Assembly (NCBI RefSeq): GCF_001854865.1
Contig: NZ_MDDW01000028.1
Location: 477,829-487,443 of the forward strand
Reading direction: 5' to 3'
DNA length: 9,615 nucleotides
Source: Rhizobium sp. LCM 4573
Lineage (GTDB): Bacteria > Pseudomonadota > Alphaproteobacteria > Rhizobiales > Rhizobiaceae
Shown: in pieces, positions 1 to 5,588 of the stretch
How the letters are laid out: every line of letters starts with the position of its first letter
How positions within the stretch are numbered: the first letter of the stretch is position 1
The notes under the pieces: model-generated
The model's database searches: none
The model's input: only the letters and a program-made list of their open reading frames with translations
What the model was told of the DNA's origin: nothing
Made by a program: the position numbers and the translations under genes

Positions 1-632
1 GCATCGCGGCAATAGGCGTCGGCGCCCACGGCCTTGCCGAACTCCTCGTTGAGCGGCGCGCCGCCCACCAGCACGATATAATCGTCGCGGATACCCTTTT
101 CCTTCATCGTGTCGATGACGACCTTCATATAGGGCATGGTCGTGGTCAGAAGCGCCGACATGCCGAGGATATCCGGCTTCTCGCGCTCGATGGCCTCCAG
201 GTAGTTCTCCACCGGATTGTTGATTCCGAGGTCGATCACGTCGAAGCCGGCGCCTTCCATCATCATGCCGACGAGGTTCTTGCCGATGTCGTGGATATCG
301 CCCTTGACGGTGCCGATCACCATCTTGCCGAGCTTCGGCGCGCCGGTTTCGGCAAGCAGCGGACGCAGGATCGTCATGCCGGCCTTCATCGCATTGGCCG
401 AAAGCAGCACCTCCGGCACGAAAAGTATGCCGTCGCGGAAGTCGATGCCGACGATCCGCATGCCCTCGACCAGTGCCTGCGTGAGGATATCGTAGGGCGT
501 CCAGCCGCGGTCGAGCAGGATTTGAGTCGCTTCCTCGATCTCTTCCTTCAGCCCGTCATAAAGATCGTCGTGCATTTGCTGCACGAGTTCCTCGTCGGAA
601 AGTTCCGCCAGAATGATTTCGTCGTCGGACAT
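1..632 (-). CDS. Corrinoid (B12-binding) methyl-carrier protein, partial at left edge
   Basis: This is the N-terminal 210 residues of a MtbC/MttC/MtgC-type corrinoid protein, the methyl carrier between a substrate:corrinoid methyltransferase and a second methyltransferase. Residues about 1-95 are the helical cap domain (begins MSDDEIILAELSDEE). The Rossmann-like B12 domain follows, with the diagnostic DxHxxG signature in GDIHDIGKN: His114 would be the lower axial cobalt ligand. Further family marks are GMSALL and VGGAPLNEEFG near the visible end. Family members are usually about 210-235 residues, so only a short C-terminus should be missing. The start is the ATG at 630-632. The gene is transcribed divergently from the MttB-like gene at 875, its expected partner, across a 242-bp shared region. 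Family assignment is secure. The methylated substrate is inferred from the neighbours (betaine transport, bmt) and could also be another methylamine or betaine. Confidence 0.93.
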   Translation of the reverse strand, partial: MSDDEIILAELSDEELVQQMHDDLYDGLKEEIEEATQILLDRGWTPYDILTQALVEGMRIVGIDFRDGILFVPEVLLSANAMKAGMTILRPLLAETGAPKLGKMVIGTVKGDIHDIGKNLVGMMMEGAGFDVIDLGINNPVENYLEAIEREKPDILGMSALLTTTMPYMKVVIDTMKEKGIRDDYIVLVGGAPLNEEFGKAVGADAYCRD

Positions 633-699
633 GGGTGTTTCCCTAGGTTCGAGAAGCCGCGCAAATCAGCCCTTCCACAATATGTGTATCCTCAAATTG

Positions 700-718
700 T
701 TTCGTAATTTCTTTCGTA
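700..718. promoter_or_regulatory. Tandem TTTCGTA repeat in the divergent control region
   Basis: Two identical heptamers TTTCGTA occur at 700-706 and 712-718, a 12-bp period, close to one helical turn. They lie in an AT-rich patch of an otherwise GC-rich divergent intergenic region between the corrinoid-protein and MttB-like genes. A small interrupted palindrome, CACA-ATA-TGTG, lies nearby at 676-686. The arrangement suits a regulator binding site serving one or both genes. The regulator is not identified, and a chance repeat in AT-rich promoter DNA is possible. Confidence 0.3.
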
Positions 719-827
719 TGCGACAGCGGCGCGTCGGAAACGCGACGGGCGGCAGCGGAGAAATGTCTGTCCTGTGCAAGCCTTTGACGCAGAAAGGCAG
801 GGCTCGGCTTGCACTTGCGCCTAGCAT

Positions 828-850
828 GGCGCATCAGAACGGCATGCGCC
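828..850 (+). other. Hairpin in the leader of the MttB-like gene
   Basis: Perfect 7-bp arms GGCGCAT (828-834) and ATGCGCC (844-850) enclose a 9-nt loop and end 14 nt before the GAGGAG ribosome site. The stem could affect mRNA stability or translation. No conserved riboswitch core, such as a B12 box, is visible around it. Confidence 0.35.
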
Positions 851-864
851 GGTGGCGTGAAGGC

Positions 865-870
865 GAGGAG
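865..870 (+). promoter_or_regulatory. Ribosome-binding site that fixes the MttB-like start
   Basis: GAGGAG lies 4 nt before the ATG at 875. The frame is open further upstream to a TTG at 809, but that codon has no comparable site, and the extension would place 22 unconserved-looking residues ahead of the protein. Confidence 0.7.
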
Positions 871-874
871 CATC

Positions 875-2446
875 ATGGACGATTTGAACCAGCAGACGGA
901 TTCGGCAGGCGGCGGAAGACGCGGTCGCGGCGAGCGGGGCGCGGCGGGCCGCCGCGCGGCGCGGGCGGGAAGCGGTCCCGGTCCTTCGCTGCCCTATATC
1001 ACTCGCAAGATCGCCGTATACGAGGTGCTGGACGAAGAGGGTCTGGCGCTTATCGAACGCAACGCCGATACGGTGCTTGAGGAAATAGGCATCGAGTTCC
1101 GCGACGATGTCGAAGCCCTCGAGCTTTGGGCCAAGGCTGGTGCCGACGTGAAGGGCCAGCGCGTCCATTTCCCGAAGGGGCTTTGCCGCGAACTGCTCAA
1201 GACCGCGCCGAAGGAATTCACCTGGCATGCGCGCAATCCTGAACGCAACGTCCATATCGGCGGCAATGCCACGGTATTCGCCCCCGTCTACGGCCCGCCC
1301 TTCGTGCGCGACCTGGACGGCAAGCGCCGCTATGCCACCATCGAGGATTTCCGCAACTTCGTGAAACTCGCCTATATGGCGCCGTCCATGCACTCATCCG
1401 GCGGCACCGTCTGCGAGCCGGTGGATGTTCCGGTCAACAAGCGTCACCTCGATATGGTCTACAGCCATATCAAATATTCCGACAAACCCTTCATGGGATC
1501 GGTGACGGCACCTGAGCGCGCCGAGGACACGATCGCCATGGCGAAGATCGTGTTCGGAGACGAGTTCGTCGAGAACAATTGCGTCACGCTCAACCTCATC
1601 AACGCCAATTCGCCGATGGTCTTCGACGAGACCATGCTGGGCGCGCTGAAGGTTTATGCGCGGCATAACCAGGCTTCGGTGGTCTCGCCCTTCATCCTGT
1701 CGGGAGCGATGAGCCCGGTCACCGTCGCCGGCACGCTGACGCAGATCCTCGCAGAAGTGCTTGCTGGCGCCTCCTTCACGCAGCTCATCCGCAAGGGCTC
1801 GCCGGTGCTGTTCGGCACGTTTGCCGCTTCGATCTCGATGCAGTCGGGCGCTCCGACCTTCGGCACGCCGGAGCCTTCGCTGGTCTCCTATGGCGCCGCG
1901 CAGCTCGCCCGCCGCCTCGGCCTGCCGTTCCGTACCGGCGGTTCGCTCTGCGGTTCCAAGGTTCCGGATGCCCAGGCCGCGCACGAATCCGCCAACACGC
2001 TGAACACCACGCTGCTTGCCGGCACCAATTTCGTGCTGCATGCTGCGGGCTGGCTGGAAGGCGGGCTCGTCTCCTCCTACGAGAAGTTCATGATCGATCA
2101 GGATCAGCTCGGCATGATGCAGAAGATGGCCGCAGGCGTCGATCTTTCCGAGGAAGGGCAGGCGATGGATGCGATCCGCGAAGTCGGACCGGGCAGCCAT
2201 TATCTCGGCTGCACCCATACCCAGACGCATTTCCAGACAGCCTTCTACCGTTCGCCGCTCGCCGACAACAATTCTTTCGAACAGTGGGAGATCGAAGGCG
2301 AGAAGCGGATCGAGGAGCGTGCCAATGCCCTTTGCCGCTCCTGGCTCGATGCCTATGAAGCACCGCCGCTCGATCCGGCGATCGATGAGGCGCTCAACGC
2401 CTATATCAAGGCGCGCAAGGATTCGATGCCCGACGCGTTCACCTGA
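875..2446 (+). CDS. MttB-superfamily (trimethylamine methyltransferase family) protein, non-pyrrolysine
   Basis: The 523-residue product is a substrate:corrinoid methyltransferase with the family's TIM-barrel, spanning about residues 45-510. It would move a methyl group from a quaternary or tertiary amine onto Co(I) of the corrinoid protein encoded divergently at 1-632. Family-typical stretches are PYITRKI (40-46), VFAPVYGPPFVRDLDG, GGTVCEPVD, NLINANSPM, RTGGSLCGSKVPDAQ (Cys359) and GSHYLGCTHTQ. There is no in-frame TAG, so it belongs to the non-Pyl branch. That branch includes known glycine betaine and proline betaine methyltransferases, whereas true TMA methyltransferases carry pyrrolysine. 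Residues 10-36 form a disordered Arg/Gly/Ala-rich segment ahead of the barrel. The iron-sulfur gene follows 101 bp downstream on the same strand. The betaine importer and bmt nearby make a betaine the most likely substrate (inference); carnitine or proline betaine are alternatives. Confidence 0.9.
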   Translation: MDDLNQQTDSAGGGRRGRGERGAAGRRAARAGSGPGPSLPYITRKIAVYEVLDEEGLALIERNADTVLEEIGIEFRDDVEALELWAKAGADVKGQRVHFPKGLCRELLKTAPKEFTWHARNPERNVHIGGNATVFAPVYGPPFVRDLDGKRRYATIEDFRNFVKLAYMAPSMHSSGGTVCEPVDVPVNKRHLDMVYSHIKYSDKPFMGSVTAPERAEDTIAMAKIVFGDEFVENNCVTLNLINANSPMVFDETMLGALKVYARHNQASVVSPFILSGAMSPVTVAGTLTQILAEVLAGASFTQLIRKGSPVLFGTFAASISMQSGAPTFGTPEPSLVSYGAAQLARRLGLPFRTGGSLCGSKVPDAQAAHESANTLNTTLLAGTNFVLHAAGWLEGGLVSSYEKFMIDQDQLGMMQKMAAGVDLSEEGQAMDAIREVGPGSHYLGCTHTQTHFQTAFYRSPLADNNSFEQWEIEGEKRIEERANALCRSWLDAYEAPPLDPAIDEALNAYIKARKDSMPDAFT

Positions 2447-2547
2447 AGAGGTCCCGAGGCCGCCAGGGAGCAAGGCGGCGCCAGGCAGGTTGCCGACTTC
2501 ATTCAGGAAGAGGTTTGGCGCCCGCATTACAAATACGAGGGGCCGCG

Positions 2548-3222
2548 ATGAGCGGCCCTTCTGCCATTCTGGCGGAGATCGCCGGGGCGCTGCGTTCCTC
2601 CGGCATCCATCTGCGCGGCGTTGCGGCATTCGCACCGGGCGAGGGGCCTCGGCTTGCCGATGGCGGGGTCGCCCGCTCCGTGGTTCTGCTCGGCAATATC
2701 GGCAGCTCGCTCTGGCCGGCATTTTCCCGCTGGCGCGAAGGCTATGATGGCCCCGATCCACTCGATACCTTCTCGAAGGCGGCTATCCGCCCGCTTGCCG
2801 AAAGGCTGGGCGCCACCGCCTTCTTTCCTTCCGACCCGCCATGGCAGCCGTTCCAGCAATGGGCGATGAAGGCGGAGGGCCTGCGCCCGTCGCCGCTCGG
2901 CATCCTTATTCATCCACGCTATGGCCTCTGGCACGGCTATCGCGGGGCACTCGGCTTTCCCTTCGAGATCGAAGCCGGGCATGAGCATGTCGGTCACGCC
3001 TGCGATGCCTGTCCCGACAAGCCCTGTATCGCGCACTGTCCGGTGAACGCGATCACGACCGATCGCTTCGATGTCGCTGCCTGTCGCGGATACCTGAAAA
3101 GCGAGGCGGGCAGGGCGAGCTGCATGGTCACCGGCTGCGCCGCCCGCAACGCCTGTCCGGTCGGCGCGGATTTCCGCTATCCGCCCGAACAGCTTCGGTT
3201 TCACATGGATGCTTTGATTTAG
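2548..3222 (+). CDS. Small QueG-like iron-sulfur protein with two [4Fe-4S] motifs
   Basis: This 224-residue cytoplasmic protein has a C-terminal double-cluster ferredoxin region. The first motif is C152xxC155x4C160xxxC164P. The second set is C179 (in AACRGYL), C192, C197 and C203P (in GCAARNACPVG). The eight cysteines fit two [4Fe-4S] clusters wired crosswise. The order of motifs, and the preceding stretch SPLGILIHPRYG...GYRGALGFP (about 110-135), recall QueG (epoxyqueuosine reductase) and, more distantly, reductive dehalogenases, which pair such clusters with cobalamin. At 224 residues it is much shorter than QueG (about 350-380), and it lacks an obvious full catalytic domain. The start at 2548 follows GAGG (2537-2540), and the first codons overlap an in-frame TGA (ATGA). 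Position directly behind an MttB-like gene suggests electron transfer to the corrinoid protein. That role is inferred; the iron-sulfur nature is secure. Confidence 0.85.
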   Translation: MSGPSAILAEIAGALRSSGIHLRGVAAFAPGEGPRLADGGVARSVVLLGNIGSSLWPAFSRWREGYDGPDPLDTFSKAAIRPLAERLGATAFFPSDPPWQPFQQWAMKAEGLRPSPLGILIHPRYGLWHGYRGALGFPFEIEAGHEHVGHACDACPDKPCIAHCPVNAITTDRFDVAACRGYLKSEAGRASCMVTGCAARNACPVGADFRYPPEQLRFHMDALI

Positions 3223-3242
3223 CGGCAGGCTCCCGTGCCGCT
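3221..3242. terminator. Hairpin between the convergent iron-sulfur and bmt genes
   Basis: Perfect 7-bp arms AGCGGCA (3221-3227) and TGCCGCT (3236-3242) flank an 8-nt loop. The left arm begins inside the TAG stop of the iron-sulfur gene and the right arm ends on the first base of the bmt stop triplet (TCA on the plus strand), so the whole 19-bp gap is used. Neither strand has a U-tract, so it may act as a weak bidirectional terminator or a 3'-end stabiliser for both messages. Confidence 0.5.
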
Positions 3243-4255
3243 CAGGCGCGGCGGCGGCGTCTTTCGCGCGAGGGATCGCCGCCCGATTCGCTGGCCATCT
3301 TGTTGCGCAGCGGGCCGATCCTGTCGACCACTTCCTCGATCGTCGGGCGCGGGCCGGGCGTATGTCCGTCGAGCGCGGCGCGCATGGCGGCGAGGTGCTC
3401 GAAGGAGGTGCCGCAGCAGCCGCCGATGATCTTGGCGCCGGCGTTGTGGGCAAGCCTCGCATATTCGGCCATAAGCGGCGGCGTGCCCGAATAATGGATC
3501 TCGGCGCCGCGATATTCCGGAATGCCGCAATTGCCCTTGACGATGGTGATCGCCTCCGGATCGGCGACCGTCATGTCGAGAAGGCTCGAGAGGATATCGG
3601 AGGCTCCGACGCCGCAATTGGCCCCGACCGCGACCGGACCGTCGCCGATATCGCCGGCAACACCATGAATATCCTTGGGGTCGAGGCCCATCATCGTCTT
3701 GCCGGCCGTGTCGAACGAACCCGTATAGGTGTAGGGCAGGCCGACCCGGCTCGCCGCCTCTGCTGCCGCACGGATCTCGTCGGGCGAGGACATGGTCTCG
3801 ATCCAGGCGACATCGGCGCCGCCTGCCTTCAGCCCTTCGATCTGCTCGGCGAAGGCCGCAACCGCGTCCTCATAGGAAAGGGCGCCGAGCGGTATCAGCA
3901 GCTCGCCGGTCGGACCCACCGAGCCTGCGACGATCACCTTGCGCGGCGCGCGGTCGGCAACCGCGCGGGCGATCTCGGCGGCGCGCTTGTTGAGCGCGAA
4001 AACCCGGTCTTCGGCCTTATGCAGTTTCAGCCGGTGACGCGTGCCGCCGAAGGAATTGGTGAGGATGATGTCGGCCCCGGCATCCACGAAACCTTGATGG
4101 AGCCTGTCGATCTTTTCCGGCTGGCTCTCGTTCCACAGTTCCGGCGCATCGCCGGCTTCGAGCCCCATGGCGAAGAGATTGGTGCCGGTCGCGCCATCGG
4201 CGAGAAGCACGCCTTTTTCGGCCAGAAGTTCGGTCAATGGATTGGCAGCGGTCAT
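3242..4255 (-). CDS. bmt: Betaine-homocysteine S-methyltransferase
   Basis: This cytoplasmic enzyme transfers a methyl group from glycine betaine to homocysteine, giving methionine and dimethylglycine. The 337-residue product is a homocysteine/S-methyltransferase TIM barrel. It starts with ADGATGTNL (19-27), continues with TNSFGGTR (66-73) and AGSVGPTGE (110-118), and carries the three zinc cysteines C214 (GANCGVG) and C280-C281 (GGCCGT). It has no B12 or pterin domain, so it is not a MetH fragment; its length and motifs match rhizobial Bmt. The C-terminus ends in a run of arginines. The start at 4255 has a CAGGAG site (4262-4267) 6 nt away. Only 44 nt separate it from the betaine ABC ATPase gene upstream on the same strand. 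It has its own predicted promoter with a palindromic operator, so control by the methionine/SAH state is likely. MmuM-type S-methylmethionine:homocysteine activity is a less likely alternative. Confidence 0.9.
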   Translation of the reverse strand: MTAANPLTELLAEKGVLLADGATGTNLFAMGLEAGDAPELWNESQPEKIDRLHQGFVDAGADIILTNSFGGTRHRLKLHKAEDRVFALNKRAAEIARAVADRAPRKVIVAGSVGPTGELLIPLGALSYEDAVAAFAEQIEGLKAGGADVAWIETMSSPDEIRAAAEAASRVGLPYTYTGSFDTAGKTMMGLDPKDIHGVAGDIGDGPVAVGANCGVGASDILSSLLDMTVADPEAITIVKGNCGIPEYRGAEIHYSGTPPLMAEYARLAHNAGAKIIGGCCGTSFEHLAAMRAALDGHTPGPRPTIEEVVDRIGPLRNKMASESGGDPSRERRRRRA

Positions 4256-4284
4256 GGCCTGCTCCTGTGGGCTGTTCTGCCGGT

Positions 4285-4313
4285 TATATAAAGATATCTT
4301 TATATGTTCGCAA
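4285..4313 (-). promoter_or_regulatory. Predicted sigma-70 promoter of bmt
   Basis: Read on the minus strand, TTGCGA (4313-4308), a 17-nt spacer and TATATA (4290-4285) give good hexamers at ideal spacing. Transcription would start near 4278, giving a leader of about 23 nt. The -35 and part of the spacer lie inside the last codons of the upstream ATPase gene, so bmt can be expressed independently of the transporter. Confidence 0.55.
4286..4305. promoter_or_regulatory. Perfect 20-bp palindromic operator, SahR/SamR-like
   Basis: ATATAAAGATATCTTTATAT is a perfect palindrome centred at 4295/4296. It occupies most of the spacer and nearly all of the -10 of the bmt promoter, and overlaps the TAA stop of the ATPase gene (4300-4302). 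Sites with a TAAAGATATCTTTA-type core are known for ArsR-family regulators (SahR and relatives) that respond to S-adenosylhomocysteine and control methionine-cycle genes in Proteobacteria. Assignment to that family is from recalled motif similarity and context. The palindrome itself is certain, and its position predicts repression of bmt when the regulator is bound. Confidence 0.75.
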
Positions 4314-5397
4314 TGAGGGATGGGGCAGGTCGACCGGCGTCGGTTTCTGCCGTCGGCTTGCCGGGCTCCGCGTGCCCCATCGGTGTTACCATGGCCGCGA
4401 TCACCGTCTGGAGATCGAGCATGCCGAGGGGACCACCCGCGTCATCGACGACGATCGCCTTGGAATGATTGGCCTCCGTCATCTGTTTTGCGGCGGCTTC
4501 CAGCGTCGTGCCGGCACCGAGCCTCATGCCTTCCGCCGGACCGTCGAGCGGGCGCATCACGGTTTTCGCCTGGATCACGCGGCCGCGGTTCACTTCCTTC
4601 ACGAAGGCGGTGATATAGTCGTCGGCGGGCGAAAGCACGATATCCTGGCCGCTGCCCTGCTGGATCACCTGCCCGTCGCGCAGGATCGCGATCTTGTCGC
4701 CAAGCCGCAATGCCTCGTCGAGATCGTGGGTGATGAACACGACCGTTTTCTTGAGTTCCGCCTGGAGATCCAGAAGCACGCTCTGCATATCGACGCGGAT
4801 CAGCGGATCGAGCGCCGAATAGGCTTCGTCCATCAGCAGGATGTCGGCATCGTTGGTCAGCGCGCGCGCCAGACCAACGCGCTGCTGCATGCCGCCGGAA
4901 AGCTGGTTCGGATAGTGATTGTCGAAGCCTGCCAGCCCTACGCGCTCGATCCAGTATTGCCCTTTGCGCATGCTCTCGCTGCGCGGAACACCCTGGATGT
5001 CCAGGCCGTAGATGGTATTCTCGATGACGGTCCGGTGCGGCAGCAGGGCGAATTTCTGAAAGACCATCGCCGTTTTCCGGCGGCGGAATTCGCGCAGGTC
5101 CTTCTCGCTCATGTGACAGATGTCGGTGCCGTCGTAGATGACTTCGCCGGCCGTCGGCTCGATCAGCCGGTTGATATGTCGGATCAGCGTCGATTTGCCC
5201 GAGCCGGAAAGCCCCATCACCACGGTGATGCCGCCCGCCGGCATCGAGATGTTGATGTTCTTGAGGCCGAGCACATGGCCGTGCTCTTCGTTGAGTTCGC
5301 GCTTGCTCATGCCGCGCTCGACGAGCTCGACGCATTCTCGGCCACGCGGTCCGAAAATCTTGTACAGTCCCTTGATCTCGATGCCGTGACTAGCCAT
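4300..5397 (-). CDS. Glycine betaine/choline-class ABC transporter ATPase (ProV/ChoV family)
   Basis: This 365-residue product is the ATP-hydrolysing subunit of an osmolyte-type (ProU/OpuA/Cho) importer at the inner membrane. Visible motifs are Walker A GLSGSGKST (62-70), Q-loop Gln114 in VFQKFALLPH, signature LSGGMQQR (166-173), Walker B ILLMDE (186-191) and H-loop His224 in FITHD. The N-terminal extension (about 1-45, KIFGPRG...ELVERGMSK) is typical of ProV/OpuAA. Residues about 276-340 look like a single divergent CBS-type module (HSKAIVVDDAGGPLGMLDL), the region used for regulation in this family. A further tail of about 25 residues is Pro/Ala-rich. The start at 5397 has GGGAGG (5404-5409) 6 nt upstream. 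The binding protein gene lies 191 bp upstream on the same strand, but no permease gene is present in the window, so the membrane partner must be encoded elsewhere or has been lost. Confidence 0.92.
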   Translation of the reverse strand: MASHGIEIKGLYKIFGPRGRECVELVERGMSKRELNEEHGHVLGLKNINISMPAGGITVVMGLSGSGKSTLIRHINRLIEPTAGEVIYDGTDICHMSEKDLREFRRRKTAMVFQKFALLPHRTVIENTIYGLDIQGVPRSESMRKGQYWIERVGLAGFDNHYPNQLSGGMQQRVGLARALTNDADILLMDEAYSALDPLIRVDMQSVLLDLQAELKKTVVFITHDLDEALRLGDKIAILRDGQVIQQGSGQDIVLSPADDYITAFVKEVNRGRVIQAKTVMRPLDGPAEGMRLGAGTTLEAAAKQMTEANHSKAIVVDDAGGPLGMLDLQTVIAAMVTPMGHAEPGKPTAETDAGRPAPSLIANI

Positions 5398-5485
5398 CGA
5401 CAGCCTCCCGCGACTTTACCGGGCCGCGTGGGCCGGACCGTCCTGGCTTTGTGCGTCTTACCATCCTGTTCCCTTATGTTTGCAG

Positions 5486-5505
5486 CTTACGCCGTCCGGC
5501 GTAAG
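5486..5505. other. Palindrome between binding-protein and ATPase genes
   Basis: CTTACGCCG (5486-5494) and CGGCGTAAG (5497-5505) are perfect 9-bp arms separated by only TC. The tiny gap favours a dimer-binding operator for the ATPase gene over a hairpin. A stem-loop that limits readthrough or protects the 3' end of the abundant binding-protein message is also possible. No U-tract follows on either strand. Confidence 0.45.
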
Positions 5506-5588
5506 AGCGGCCGGGTATTCCCGTGCCATCATGTTCCCATACTACATCATGCGTCCGTCCATTGTGCGATTTGCGACGCCTCAGGCGA

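Noticed and set aside
784..827. Housekeeping or sigma-54 promoter for the MttB-like gene (TTGACG at 784)
   Set aside because: No acceptable -10 at 16-18 nt from the TTGACG, and the GG/GC spacing does not fit a sigma-54 element.
633..874. Cobalamin riboswitch or other methyl-cycle riboswitch in the divergent region
   Set aside because: No B12-box-like core and no conserved pairing pattern that I can recognise; only one simple hairpin at 828-850.
875..2446. Pyrrolysine-type trimethylamine methyltransferase
   Set aside because: No in-frame TAG occurs within the gene; it belongs to the non-Pyl branch of the superfamily.
1394..2761. A 455-codon open frame on the minus strand opposite the MttB-like gene
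   Set aside because: It mirrors the codon structure of a well-recognised gene in GC-rich DNA, has no recognisable domain, and runs into the iron-sulfur gene.
5527..5551. CATCATG direct repeat, 18-bp period, between the transporter genes
   Set aside because: Short and without clear promoter context; likely chance.
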